DNA of 64,000 bases from WRGT01 sp942493035 (GCA_942493035.1 OW818666.1:1736001-1800000); one strand, 5' to 3'; shown: positions 8,417 through 16,971, counted from the stretch's first letter. A program made the numbers and translations. Notes: generated by a model not told the origin, from the letters alone.

Positions 8417-8677
8417 ATGTATGAAATTGAGCTTTCATCAGCCGCAGTTCATGATTACAAAAAAATCCCGAACAGTGAAGTTGAACAAATAAACGATGCT
8501 ATTGACCAGCTCGAAATAAATCCGCGTCCGGCCGGATATAAAAAACTTCAGAACAGAAATGCCTACCGCGTAAGAGCAGGCAACTACAGAATCATTTATG
8601 AAATCAGAGACAGTGAACTCTTTATACTGGTTATCCGTATCAGACACAGAAGTGATGTTTATAAAAATATGCCGTGA
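8417..8677 (+). CDS. RelE/ParE-family toxin
   Basis: The 86-residue protein starts MYEIELSSAAVHDYKKIP and has the family core RPAGYKKLQNR, YRVRAGNYRIIYEI and the closing VIRIRHRSDVY. This matches the RelE/ParE superfamily, whose RelE branch cleaves mRNA at the ribosome. The arginines and the tyrosine near the C-terminus fit RelE-type mRNA interferases better than ParE gyrase poisons. A longer frame starts at 8336 inside the antitoxin, but the ATG at 8417, just after the antitoxin stop, gives the normal family length. The locus lies beside other accessory genes. Confidence 0.88.
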   Translation: MYEIELSSAAVHDYKKIPNSEVEQINDAIDQLEINPRPAGYKKLQNRNAYRVRAGNYRIIYEIRDSELFILVIRIRHRSDVYKNMP

Positions 8678-8689
8678 AATACTTTTAAG

Positions 8690-8886
8690 AAATTCTCTCC
8701 TTCGACCCACATCGCATAATTACCACTATACGGGCTCCTGAACGTTCGCCGCAAATTTGCCTACCCTTCGGCAAGCTCAGGGCAAGCGGCAAACTTCGCA
8801 TAGCTACGCAATTATTCGATATGGGGGACTTGCTGTGATACGGAATTCCCGTACAAAACATTCCCTTCTTCATCAAACTTTCCGTA
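8690..8886 (-). pseudogene. Degenerate coding-like or repeat-derived remnant
   Basis: Directly after the DUF3467 stop, the same minus-strand frame stays open for about 24 codons and reads YGKFDEEGNVLYGNS and so on up to TAA at 8812-8814. Further on, other frames give pieces such as TFRSPYSGNYAMWVEGE beside a palindromic CCTTCGGCAAGCTCAGG motif. GTGATACGGAA (8835-8845) and TTCCGTATCAC (8880-8890) form an inverted repeat. The impression is of a decayed gene end (RHS-like repeat style) overgrown by dispersed repeat sequence. No intact product is expected. Confidence 0.35.
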
Positions 8887-9168
8887 TCACTTAACTTCCG
8901 GTTTGAAAACCTTAATCTCGCCAAACTTCTCTTCAAACATCTTAACATTACTTTGCAATAGCTGAGTAAACTCCTTCGCAAACTGCGGGCTCATCCTTAC
9001 ATTGATTACAGGTCGTATCCCTTCGTAATTGTTGCTACCAAGTCCCAGAGTTATTTCAAACTCGTACGGAGTCATATTTGTCATCACCGCGTTTGTGTAT
9101 ACTTCAGGGATTTGAGGCTGTAAATTGTTTTCTATTTTTAATTCTGCTTTTTCAGTTTTCTTAATCAT
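8887..9168 (-). CDS. DUF3467 family protein
   Basis: The 93-residue protein matches the DUF3467 pattern: VYTNAVMTNMTPYEFEITLG, then a variable loop, VRMSPQFAKEFTQLLQSN and the ending EEKFGEI. The family is small, cytoplasmic and of unknown function. Its ATG (9166-9168) directly abuts the stop of the preceding membrane protein gene (9169-9171), so it is the last gene of a three-gene coupled cassette. The TGA stop is followed by more open codons in frame (see the remnant at 8690-8886), so the natural end of the ancestral gene may have been different. Confidence 0.75.
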   Translation of the reverse strand: MIKKTEKAELKIENNLQPQIPEVYTNAVMTNMTPYEFEITLGLGSNNYEGIRPVINVRMSPQFAKEFTQLLQSNVKMFEEKFGEIKVFKPEVK

Positions 9169-9711
9169 TTATTTTGTTTTCCTTATTTTATCATTGTATT
9201 TATCTTTAACAACCTCAATTCCCGGATGCCTTCTATTTTTAATAAAATAATCGAAGTCAATTTCTATCCTTTGACAATTCACTGATTTTTCAAGAATTTC
9301 ATCAAGAAGAGGTACAAACTCTTTACTAAAACTTATTGATAACTTCTTAGAATTAACATCCTGCAATATCAAATCCAGTACATTCTTAGATTTTACTTTT
9401 ATTAAGGCAATTTCTGGAAATTTAAGACTACCTCGTTTTATTTTATAGACATTCCATCCAATTATTTCTTTGTCAGTTGTGTCTATATAAATAGAATTTA
9501 TAACACTTGCATATATTAAAAAACTGAAGAATAATATTGCTGATCCAAATAATATTACAAAAAACATGTATTTGGAAAAAGAAACCTGATTATAACCAGT
9601 AAATATAATTTTTACCCCCATCCACATAACAAAAAATAGTATCGGTAGTATTATATATGGGCTTCGTATATCGTCTGGCTTATATGTTTTTATCTCTTCA
9701 TTTTTGTTCAT
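9169..9711 (-). CDS. Small membrane protein with two TM helices and a PH-like tail
   Basis: I do not recognise this 180-residue protein. Two hydrophobic segments (about residues 19-36 and 48-70) are followed by a soluble beta-rich part that includes IYIDTTDKEIIGWNVYKIKR, reminiscent of bacterial PH-like domains. The arrangement, a two-TM hairpin followed by a PH-like domain, is common in small membrane proteins, including some immunity proteins. Its start overlaps the end of the toxin-like gene by 4 bp (ATGA), and DUF3467 follows with no gap. An immunity role for the upstream gene is possible but is inferred from layout only. Confidence 0.6.
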   Translation of the reverse strand: MNKNEEIKTYKPDDIRSPYIILPILFFVMWMGVKIIFTGYNQVSFSKYMFFVILFGSAILFFSFLIYASVINSIYIDTTDKEIIGWNVYKIKRGSLKFPEIALIKVKSKNVLDLILQDVNSKKLSISFSKEFVPLLDEILEKSVNCQRIEIDFDYFIKNRRHPGIEVVKDKYNDKIRKTK

Positions 9712-11024
9712 CTTCTATTACCTTTTTTATTCAAATCTTTCAATCTCTGATTAAAACCGTCTAACATATAACCACCTGCTACAGCCGGCCCAACTCGGAA
9801 GGCATTTGCCATCCCACTAGATAAAGAATAAGAAACTCCAGTACCTGCCGCTCTCATCCAATCAGCCTGCATACCACCCATCGCTGCTCCAACACCTAAC
9901 GTAATTCCGCTCCAGGCAGATTGGAATATATTTACATTATCTAAGTTATACCCATTATTCATATATTGACTACCTGCATCAATAGATGCGCCCGCAGTAA
10001 AACCTCCTAAGAATCTTGCGCCTAACCCCAATTCTTGACCGAATATTGCTCCACCAGTCAATGGACTTGCAACTAGACCCATTGCACCACCAGCAACACC
10101 AGCATTGAAAAGACCACCAAAGGTTGGATTATCTGCTGTTAATGAATACCCTAACATGTTCGTTGCAGCACCCCATGCAGTATCTAATAATTTATCTGAA
10201 CCGAGTAGACTTGCTCCAATACCTGCGGCGATAGGCATACTACCTGCCATCATATGTGGGGAATTCATATTCTCCATTGAATATGGCAATGGAGAATTTC
10301 CTGTTAAATCACAGTTTACATAATATGCAGGGTCTTGCACGCCAACCATACCGGGGATATCATGAGAGTACCAGTCATTAGGCATCGGTTTATCCCATGC
10401 GCTCAATTGTGAACCACTTCCTTGATTTTGCATATTTGGATTTAATATATGTGACATGTTCATAGATGAGTTATTCATCAACTGATCTGCATACGATTGA
10501 ATATCAGTACCACTACCTGCCTGATTCTGTGCAGCAATCTTCGCATCATAAGCAGCATAATGTTCTTTCTGTATTCCGGCATTCCAAGCTGTATCCGATG
10601 CCTCAAGTATGCTTTCACCGCGGGCTACTTTCGCTTGAAGTTCGTCAACGCTGTTACAGCCGTTAAGTTTAAGCATCTCGTCCATCATTGCACCGGAATC
10701 TCTGCCGTAGCTTTCAGCTGCATTATTTACGTAATTCTGCATATTGGTTACTTCGCGGAGTTTTGTTTCTTTTGTGTCAATTTTTGCATAATCTTCATCT
10801 GTTAACGGCAGACCGAGTGCCTGTTTTGCCATCATTGCTGTTCTGGCTTCGTTATTGCTTAGCGGCTGGCCGGTGTTCTGTCTTGCCTCCGCCGCTTCGA
10901 GGTATTTCTTAGCCTGCACACGAGGGTCACTATCGGTTCCAAACTCTCCGTGACTTACCCAGTTCCCTGTACTCTCTGCAAACTCTTTGCCTGCTGACTT
11001 ATACTGAATCGAACTCATGCTCAC
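9708..11024 (-). CDS. Gly/Ala-rich polymorphic-toxin-like protein
   Basis: The 438-residue protein has a charged, Gln/Asn-rich N-terminal half and a C-terminal third of alternating Gly/Ala-rich hydrophobic segments. An example is FLGGFTAGASIDAGSQYMNN, followed by an Asn-rich turn and AWSGITLGVGAAMGG. This pattern resembles the pre-toxin region before the variable toxin tip in RHS/CDI-like proteins. Only about 25 residues follow the last such segment, so no toxin domain is recognisable: it may be truncated or the resemblance superficial. There is no signal peptide. The first codon is GTG 11024, with an in-frame ATG at 11018; neither has a strong RBS. The two following genes are translationally coupled. 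Confidence 0.55.
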   Translation of the reverse strand: MSMSSIQYKSAGKEFAESTGNWVSHGEFGTDSDPRVQAKKYLEAAEARQNTGQPLSNNEARTAMMAKQALGLPLTDEDYAKIDTKETKLREVTNMQNYVNNAAESYGRDSGAMMDEMLKLNGCNSVDELQAKVARGESILEASDTAWNAGIQKEHYAAYDAKIAAQNQAGSGTDIQSYADQLMNNSSMNMSHILNPNMQNQGSGSQLSAWDKPMPNDWYSHDIPGMVGVQDPAYYVNCDLTGNSPLPYSMENMNSPHMMAGSMPIAAGIGASLLGSDKLLDTAWGAATNMLGYSLTADNPTFGGLFNAGVAGGAMGLVASPLTGGAIFGQELGLGARFLGGFTAGASIDAGSQYMNNGYNLDNVNIFQSAWSGITLGVGAAMGGMQADWMRAAGTGVSYSLSSGMANAFRVGPAVAGGYMLDGFNQRLKDLNKKGNRR

Positions 11025-11048
11025 GCGTTGCCTTATTATGCACCCAGG

Positions 11049-11064
11049 TTTCCCCTATGGGAAA
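11049..11064. promoter_or_regulatory. Short palindrome upstream of the toxin-like cassette
   Basis: TTTCCC (11049-11054) and GGGAAA (11059-11064) form a perfect 6-bp inverted repeat around CTAT, 25 bp before the cassette start. It could be an operator for this operon, but the evidence is only symmetry and position. Confidence 0.3.
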
Positions 11065-11108
11065 TAATTAAGTTGTTTGTGAATTTTTTTATTTCATTAT
11101 TATATATA

Positions 11109-11150
11109 AATAGGGGAATTCATTTATTTAATTAAATGAATTCCCCTATT
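11109..11150 (-). terminator. Long-stem terminator after the FecR lipoprotein gene
   Basis: A perfect 18-bp inverted repeat (11109-11126 with 11133-11150, starting AATAGGGGAATTC) surrounds a 6-nt AT loop. It lies 21 bp beyond the FecR stop and is followed on the minus strand by an AT-rich run. Confidence 0.75.
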
Positions 11151-11171
11151 TGTGAGGGTAAAACTAGTGGT

Positions 11172-12101
11172 TTATTCAGTCTTTAATTCTTTTGAAAACT
11201 TTTTAATTTCAGGTTTTGCACCGCTTACATCAGGCTTATTAAAATTGCTCACTGCTTCTTTTGTTTCAGCTTTTTTATCAGTGATGTCGCCTTTAATTGC
11301 TTCAGCCTGAATCTTTGTCGCATCTTTTATGGCTTCCACATTAGCTTTATCTGAAGCTTTCTGATCTTCAACACGGGCTTTGTTGATTTCTTTCTGTTCA
11401 ACAACCGCTTTCCTTATTTCTTCTCTTTGTTCTTCAAACTTTTTTCTTATATCTTCACGTAACTCTTTGATCTCATCTTTAATTCTTTTTATATTCTCAA
11501 GATTCTGCTGCTTCAGCTCATTAACAGTAACAGGCTTACCGCTTTCAACATTTGCCTCTTTTCCTGCTTCAACATCAACAAAAGCTGTATCGTCACTTTT
11601 TGAATCTTTAACAGCAACTGTTCCCTCTATACAGGCTATATTACTCTTTCCTTCCTCTTCGCTGACAAGAAATTCTGTCCCTCTTACTCCCGCAACAGCA
11701 GTAGGAGTATTGACTCTGAATTTTTCGCCCTCAGTAAGTTTTCTTGTAACCTTAGAAAAAACTTTTCCGTTCTCGACATAGAGTTCAGTAAGTTCTTTAT
11801 TGTCTGTAAGATTTTTAACAAGCTCCTTCATTACTACAGAACTTTTTTCAAGAATCCTGATAACACTACCTTCAAAATAGATATCAACAACAGATTTAGC
11901 TCCGGTTTTGATTGTCATACCCTGGGTAATTTTATCGCCGGTATTTGCAGCAACAGCCTGTCCATTTACAAATATTTTAACATCACCTGTTGTAAAATTA
12001 ACCAGACCATCATTCTGGATAACTGACGGTGCATCCTTTTTACAGCTTACAGCCTGAATGGCCAATAGTGCCGCAATTATTAGTACATTAATTTTTTTCA
12101 T
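11172..12101 (-). CDS. FecR-domain lipoprotein with C-terminal coiled coil
   Basis: The 309-residue protein starts with a lipoprotein signal whose lipobox is AVSC (Cys20). Residues about 35-165 are a FecR domain, with the hallmark NTPTAVAGVRGTEF at 131-144. From about residue 190 the protein is a long, highly charged helical segment rich in Lys and Glu (IKDEIKELREDIRKK), a probable coiled coil. FecR domains of this type are periplasmic, and in many bacteria they occur in lipoproteins unrelated to iron signalling; no sigma factor or TonB receptor is nearby. GGAGGGG precedes the ATG, and a TATAAT-like hexamer lies upstream near 12113-12125. The coiled coil may interact with peptidoglycan or partner proteins; this is speculation. 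Confidence 0.85.
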   Translation of the reverse strand: MKKINVLIIAALLAIQAVSCKKDAPSVIQNDGLVNFTTGDVKIFVNGQAVAANTGDKITQGMTIKTGAKSVVDIYFEGSVIRILEKSSVVMKELVKNLTDNKELTELYVENGKVFSKVTRKLTEGEKFRVNTPTAVAGVRGTEFLVSEEEGKSNIACIEGTVAVKDSKSDDTAFVDVEAGKEANVESGKPVTVNELKQQNLENIKRIKDEIKELREDIRKKFEEQREEIRKAVVEQKEINKARVEDQKASDKANVEAIKDATKIQAEAIKGDITDKKAETKEAVSNFNKPDVSGAKPEIKKFSKELKTE

Positions 12102-12160
12102 TTCCCCTCCGGTAATATATTATATACTAACCTGACATATAATATTAATTATTTTTTTAC

Positions 12161-12248
12161 GTATCTACTTAAAAAGTGGTTGTGAAATTGCTCTCCGCCG
12201 CGCCGCAGGCGCGGCGGAGATAAAATACCACCGGTTTTGAGCAGTTAC
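12161..12248. mobile_element. MITE-like palindromic element, copy 2, with 8-bp target duplication
   Basis: This is an 88-bp element with ends GTATCTACTTAAAAA and GAGCAGTTAC (right end reverse complement starts GTAACTGCTC). The core is the hairpin CCGCCGCGCC/GGCGCGGCGG. Exact 8-bp direct repeats TTTTTTAC flank it at 12153-12160 and 12249-12256. It fills much of the 316-bp gap between the FecR gene and the receptor gene at 12418. The rest of that gap shows nothing further. Confidence 0.78.
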
Positions 12249-12417
12249 TTTTTTACTTTTTTAAAATCAAAAATCCGGGTAACTGATTCCGCAATTTAAA
12301 ATATGCCCTTTCAGTAAAATCAGATTTTCATGTAATCATATTCAACAAAACTAAAATACAAGTCTATTTCAGGAAATCAACATAATTTTCAAAATTTTTT
12401 TAGTAATAAATAATAAC

Positions 12418-14565
12418 TTATTTGATCAAACTGCAGATCAATTCAATCAGTTTATTCTCCTCCACCGGTTTACCGAGAACACCGCTGAAACCTTCTATAA
12501 AATATTGCTCAATAACACTCTCGTTAAATTCACCTGTCTGAACAATTACAGGAATAGTATCATCAATCTGATGTATCTCTTTTAGAACTGATACTCCATT
12601 AAGTCCCGGCATATGATAATCAAGAACTATAAGAGCTATATCATTACGGTTCCTGACAATTTCAATCGCGTCTCTCCCGGATGAGGCATAGATCGTTTCA
12701 GTTTTATATCTCTTCAGCAATTCTGATACATGTAAAAAAATAAGATAATTGTCATCAACCACAAGTAAAGTTCTATTCTTCAGCCTGTCTTCAGCACAGC
12801 CCTCAGACGGAAAACTATTATTATAATTCTCATTATTAAAAAGGTTTATGCGGTTACTGATATTACGAAATGAGGATACCTCAGACTGAATTCCTATAAC
12901 CCTCAGAGGTTTAAGATTATCATCCCACTCTATTGTCTCACCTTTACTTCTGACATTGATAACTCTTCCATTACTCATAACCATTCCATATTCAATGTTA
13001 AAACTTCTTCCGTTTAAAACTTTTTCCAGTAATTCGTTTTTCACAGATTCTCTTTCACTCTCACGGATGAAGCCGAAAAGTGTGGATATATTATCGGGAT
13101 ATAACTCAGGTTTATATCCGAGGAACGTAAAAAATTTTCTGTTATATCTCACTTTACCTGAAAGTATATTCCACTCCCATAAACCATCCTTGATCCCTTC
13201 GAAAATCATTTCAAGTTTGTTCTGATTGTATTTTATCTCTTCAAGGAGTAATCTCTCCTGAGTATTATCACTGAACTGACAGATGTATCCTGGATCGGGA
13301 CTACCTGTATGAATCTCCACAGGCATAATTATCAGTTCAAGAATCATAATCCCGGTTTTACTTGTACTGTAATAACCGGTTTTTCTTATAATCTCAAAAT
13401 TGAATTTAATTTCCATATTGATATTATGGCAATTCTTTAACCGTGTTTTAAACCATTCAGTTGATACAGGGGAATTCAGAACATCAAGATCTATTAATTC
13501 ATCGGGATTATTGACTCCGAAGATATCTACAACAGCATTATTAAACATAAGCACCCGCCCCGATGAATTCAGGATAATAAGGGCAGAGGGGGACTGATGA
13601 AAAATCCGTTTAAACCTTTTTTCGCTCTCTTTTAGCAGAACCTGCATTCTATTCAGTTCACACATTGATATATTCAGATTATCAGTTTTCTCTTTTATTC
13701 TTTTTCTAAGAATGAAGCTGTTTATTAATAAAAAAAGAATAAAAATTATAAAACCGAAAACAGCACCGGAAATATAAATACCTGTTTCGCTAAAAAAATT
13801 CTGATTCTCTGCAGCAACAAGCCATTTTTTGTATATTCTATCATACTCTCCGCCGGCAAAGATTCTGTTATATCCATCCTTCAGATGATTTAAACTTTCA
13901 GTATTACCCCTTCTGATTCCGAACCCATAATCAAAAAAACCTGTACTGACAGGGAGTTCTTTGATTCCGATAAGATTACTATTTGCCAGTATCCGCCTGA
14001 CAGAAGAACCGGATATAAAAACAGCATGCGACTCATTTTTTTTAAGTGATGTAAAAGCCTGAATTTCATTATTTATAATTACTGGTTCAATCTTTAAAAA
14101 CTTTTTAAGTTCATTTGAAACCGGATGAGCTATAGAATCGTGTGCGGTAATTGCTATTTTTGAATTATGAAGATCATTGATAGATGTAATTGTGGAATCT
14201 GAATTTGCAAATATGGAAAAATGAATTCTCATGTTAGGTTTAAAGAACTGATATTGCGGGTTAGAATCACCCCGTATCATTCCAAGAATAATATCAACAT
14301 CCGGATTTTTCTGCAGATGTATAAACCTTTCATAAGGCACCAGATCTATACGGCACTTTATATTTAATTCACCTGCAATGCTTTTTATAATATCAACCGA
14401 GAAACCTGCCGGTATACCATCTTCATTAATATACTCATAGGGATAATTATCGAAACACCCCACAGCATAAATATCTCCTTCTGCCATCAGTGGTGAACCG
14501 CCGGCAGTAAGAATTAATAAAAATAATATTTTCACAAGCAGAATTATTGTCTTTTTATGTCTCAT
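12418..14565 (-). CDS. Kinase-less sensor: SBP_bac_3 - TM - PAS - PAS - receiver
   Basis: The 715-residue protein begins with a signal/anchor helix, then a periplasmic solute-binding-type domain (family 3, about 30-253, with FDNYPYEYINEDGIPAGFS near its start). A TM helix follows at about 264-287, then two PAS domains (about 315-415 and 448-558) and a C-terminal receiver (about 595-712) with VVDDN, the phospho-Asp in LIVLDYHMPG and the Lys in LGKP. Proteins of this layout usually hold a HisKA/HATPase module between PAS and receiver. Here only about 40 linker residues (RNISNRINLFNNENY region) stand there, and no H-box or N-box exists. It may therefore be phosphorylated by another kinase, or be a deletion derivative. 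The related full hybrid is at 37402-40371. Confidence 0.85.
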   Translation of the reverse strand: MRHKKTIILLVKILFLLILTAGGSPLMAEGDIYAVGCFDNYPYEYINEDGIPAGFSVDIIKSIAGELNIKCRIDLVPYERFIHLQKNPDVDIILGMIRGDSNPQYQFFKPNMRIHFSIFANSDSTITSINDLHNSKIAITAHDSIAHPVSNELKKFLKIEPVIINNEIQAFTSLKKNESHAVFISGSSVRRILANSNLIGIKELPVSTGFFDYGFGIRRGNTESLNHLKDGYNRIFAGGEYDRIYKKWLVAAENQNFFSETGIYISGAVFGFIIFILFLLINSFILRKRIKEKTDNLNISMCELNRMQVLLKESEKRFKRIFHQSPSALIILNSSGRVLMFNNAVVDIFGVNNPDELIDLDVLNSPVSTEWFKTRLKNCHNINMEIKFNFEIIRKTGYYSTSKTGIMILELIIMPVEIHTGSPDPGYICQFSDNTQERLLLEEIKYNQNKLEMIFEGIKDGLWEWNILSGKVRYNRKFFTFLGYKPELYPDNISTLFGFIRESERESVKNELLEKVLNGRSFNIEYGMVMSNGRVINVRSKGETIEWDDNLKPLRVIGIQSEVSSFRNISNRINLFNNENYNNSFPSEGCAEDRLKNRTLLVVDDNYLIFLHVSELLKRYKTETIYASSGRDAIEIVRNRNDIALIVLDYHMPGLNGVSVLKEIHQIDDTIPVIVQTGEFNESVIEQYFIEGFSGVLGKPVEENKLIELICSLIK

Positions 14566-14690
14566 AACACTTTACAGGCATAATGAAATACCAATTCATC
14601 CTTTTTTCAAGTTTTTATGAATTTTTTTTATTTTTTTTTATCAGTAAGCATTCTCCATCGTATTAGTAGCATGAAGAGAATTTATTTTTA

Positions 14691-14724
14691 TCTGCTCATA
14701 AACCGGCTAAAAATTTTCTCTCCG
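14691..14724. repeat. Half copy of the MITE-like element
   Basis: TCTGCTCATAAACCGG, followed after a short spacer by TTCTCTCCG, matches the left end of the palindromic element family. The right half and a target duplication are not recognisable. It lies upstream of ssb. Confidence 0.45.
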
Positions 14725-14831
14725 TTTCACCGATGGTGCGGCGAAGAGGGATGCGGCGGATTTTCGGGCAGCAATTAATCACCCCCGCTGCTGGTGAAGA
14801 CGGGAAAATAATTTATTTTAAGGAGATGTTT

Positions 14832-15194
14832 ATGCAGAATTTCTCAAATGCTACAATTGAAGGATTTGTTACACATGATCCTCAGGCAAAGACAACGAAG
14901 ACAGGTAAATCACTATGCACCTTCGCTCTTGCTATCAATCATTATTCAAAAAGTGACGAACCTCCGCAGGTCTCTTTTATCAATGTTGAAACGTGGGAAA
15001 AAACAGCTGAATTCTGTTCCCGGAATATTACAAAGGGTAAAAGGATACTTGTAACCGGTTCGCTGAGGCAGGACAGATGGGAGGATGACAACGGTAAGAT
15101 GCAGTCAAGACTTAAGATTATCGGGAACGAGGTTATATTCCTGGGACCTCCAAAATCGGCGGATGAGGCCGCGGCACAACCTCATCCGCAATAG
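14832..15194 (+). CDS. ssb: Single-stranded DNA-binding protein
   Basis: The product is a 120-residue OB-fold SSB that coats single-stranded DNA in replication and repair. Typical segments are NATIEGFVTHDPQAKTTKTG, FALAINHY, FINVETWEKTAEFC and GKRILVTGSLRQDRWED. The frame is open further upstream (to 14733), but AAGGAG at 14820-14825 lies 6 nt before the ATG at 14832, and family homology starts there. The C-terminus is short and ends in a Pro/His/Gln tail. It lacks the acidic DDDIPF-type tip of the main replicative SSB, which suggests an accessory or second SSB, or a lineage-specific tail. Its stop lies 5 bp from the stop of the converging CoA-transferase gene. Confidence 0.88.
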   Translation: MQNFSNATIEGFVTHDPQAKTTKTGKSLCTFALAINHYSKSDEPPQVSFINVETWEKTAEFCSRNITKGKRILVTGSLRQDRWEDDNGKMQSRLKIIGNEVIFLGPPKSADEAAAQPHPQ

Positions 15195-15199
15195 TTAAT

Positions 15200-16570
15200 T
15201 TAGAATGGTATTCTATTAGTTCTGGACCAGATACCGTTTTCCTGAGCAGATTTAATAAGATCCTCTCTGAAATCGGGATGTGCAATGCTGACCAGACTTT
15301 CAGCCCGCCCCCAGACAGATCTCGCCTTCATGTTTACAATACCGTACTCAGTTACGAGGTAATGCACCATCGATCTGGGTACGGTTACTACTGAACCGGG
15401 TGTAAGAAGAGGCTTGATTCTGGATTTAACCTGTCCGTCTTTTTTATCTTTATAGGTTGATGAAAATGCAAGGAAGCTCTTTCCTCCCCGTGAGTGAAAT
15501 GCCCCGATTACAAAGTCGAGCTGTCCGCCGGTCCCGGATATCTGTCTGAATCCGGAAGTTTCCGAACAGACCTGACTGAGAAGATCGACTTCAACTATAT
15601 TATTGATTGATATTACTTTATCGTTCTGTGCTATAAAATCGGGATTATTTGTGTGGTGGACTTTACATGAAGCGAGTCTGGGATTGTCATGTATAAAATC
15701 GTATGTCTCTTTTGTTCCAAGACAGAAAGAGAATGAGCTCTTATTGATATCAAAACTCTTCATTGCATTTGTAATCTTTCCTGCTTCATAAAGAGTTACC
15801 ATCGCGTCACAGAACATCTCACTCTGAATTCCGAGATCCCGTACATCCGTATGAACAATCATCTCTCCGATAAGATTAGGAAGAGTTCCAATCCCCAGCT
15901 GCAGACAGGAACCATTCTCTACGTGAGGAACAATAAACTCGGCAATTTTCTTCTCTGATTCCGATGCTTCCGGCATTTTTGGAGTAGCAAAAATCGGTGA
16001 ATTTGTACCCTCAATTATATAATCGACTTCACTGATATGAATATATTCATCATTCCCTCCGAGACATCTGGGCATATTTTCATTTACTTCAACAATTACT
16101 TTATCGGCCCATAGTGCTATTCCTCTGTTATGAGAGTTTCCCAGACCGAAATTGAAGCAGCCGTTTCTGTCCATTGGTGTTACCTGAGCGCACCATACTG
16201 TAGGTTTGATATGATGGAGATCCCGGTGGTGATACGCAAGAAGTGTTGCTTCATGATAGTTAAACGGCAGGTGACAAGCCATCCCTTTATCTCCCGCCAT
16301 CCTGTCGAGGAGTGTAAAATACCAGCTGAAATACTGGAATGATCTCTGTTCAGGGTCATTCTGAATTACTGCAGGAAACGGAGGTACAGTTCCGGTACCA
16401 CGGACAGACACTTTTTCGATCTGTCCAACACGTTTACTCAAAGCAAGATCAAAATCTACAGGTTTAGTTGCAAACATACCGTAATCTATAATGTCATTTG
16501 ATTTTACGATATTTGCAGCCTCCTCAGCCTTAACAAGTTTTTTCTTATAATCATCAAGATATGTGTTCAT
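15200..16570 (-). CDS. Acetyl-CoA hydrolase / 4-hydroxybutyrate (butyryl-CoA:acetate) CoA-transferase family
   Basis: The 456-residue protein belongs to the family-I CoA-transferases that include 4-hydroxybutyrate CoA-transferase and butyryl-CoA:acetate CoA-transferase. Visible marks are LQLGIGTLPNLIGEM (near residue 226), the likely catalytic glutamate in GIQSEMF (near 245), the CoA-binding SGFRQISGTGGQLDF and YLVTEYGIVN near the C-terminus. The enzyme moves CoA between a carboxylate and an acyl-CoA through a glutamyl-CoA thioester. Together with the two acyl-CoA dehydrogenases it points to acyl-CoA fermentation or short-chain fatty acid turnover, but these genes are 11 kb apart. The precise substrate cannot be read from the sequence. 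Confidence 0.87.
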   Translation of the reverse strand: MNTYLDDYKKKLVKAEEAANIVKSNDIIDYGMFATKPVDFDLALSKRVGQIEKVSVRGTGTVPPFPAVIQNDPEQRSFQYFSWYFTLLDRMAGDKGMACHLPFNYHEATLLAYHHRDLHHIKPTVWCAQVTPMDRNGCFNFGLGNSHNRGIALWADKVIVEVNENMPRCLGGNDEYIHISEVDYIIEGTNSPIFATPKMPEASESEKKIAEFIVPHVENGSCLQLGIGTLPNLIGEMIVHTDVRDLGIQSEMFCDAMVTLYEAGKITNAMKSFDINKSSFSFCLGTKETYDFIHDNPRLASCKVHHTNNPDFIAQNDKVISINNIVEVDLLSQVCSETSGFRQISGTGGQLDFVIGAFHSRGGKSFLAFSSTYKDKKDGQVKSRIKPLLTPGSVVTVPRSMVHYLVTEYGIVNMKARSVWGRAESLVSIAHPDFREDLIKSAQENGIWSRTNRIPF

Positions 16571-16848
16571 AAATAGTCCCCACCGTTAATATTTATTTTT
16601 ATACATAAACACTATGGTATATGTATATATTTAACAATCAGGTATGTTGACAAAGATCCGTGGGGATAAATAGAAAAGATGTGTGGTGGATTTGACTACA
16701 AGAGCGAGAGTGATTACTTTTAATAATTTGTGGAGGGCGCTCCCCGAGTGCCCGCAGACCCTCTGGAGATAAGGGCACGGTTGGGATGCAGATATTGATG
16801 ATTTGACCGGATGATCTCTCTTCAAATAATTCACTATATAATACCAGC
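16571..16848. other. Intergenic region upstream of the CoA-transferase
   Basis: This stretch should carry the promoter of the leftward CoA-transferase gene. A GC-richer block around 16730-16780 (GGGCGCTCCCCGAGTGCCC) looks foreign to its surroundings and resembles dispersed repeat sequence, but I found no second copy here. Short frames across it have no family resemblance. Confidence 0.35.
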
Positions 16849-16918
16849 AAATCCCCCGGCCTATCGGCCACCCCCTTTATTAAAGGGGGATGTTGAGCAA
16901 AGCGAAACGGGGGGATTT
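16849..16918. repeat. Dispersed palindromic repeat (CCCCCGGCC family), copy 1
   Basis: The sequence runs from AAATCCCCCGG to GGGGGGATTT, with an inner hairpin CCCCCTTTATTAAAGGGGG followed by ATGTTGAGCAAAGCGAAAC. The same arrangement recurs at 20863-20974. It lies downstream of hisS. Confidence 0.7.
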
Positions 16919-16971
16919 CGAGTTCAAGGATGATAAATTATTTATAACACAACAGTTTACATTTTTATATA

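Noticed and set aside
8812..8889. TGA at the end of DUF3467 as selenocysteine or programmed readthrough codon
   Set aside because: The hairpin after it does not look like a bacterial SECIS element, no selenoprotein genes are near, and DUF3467 already has its normal length at the TGA.
11172..12101. FecR protein as an iron-signalling anti-sigma factor
   Set aside because: It has a lipoprotein signal instead of the inner-membrane layout, and there is no sigma factor or TonB receptor nearby.
16631..16871. Two short minus-strand frames upstream of the CoA-transferase
   Set aside because: Low-complexity translation across repeat-like sequence, no ribosome site; better read as non-coding.
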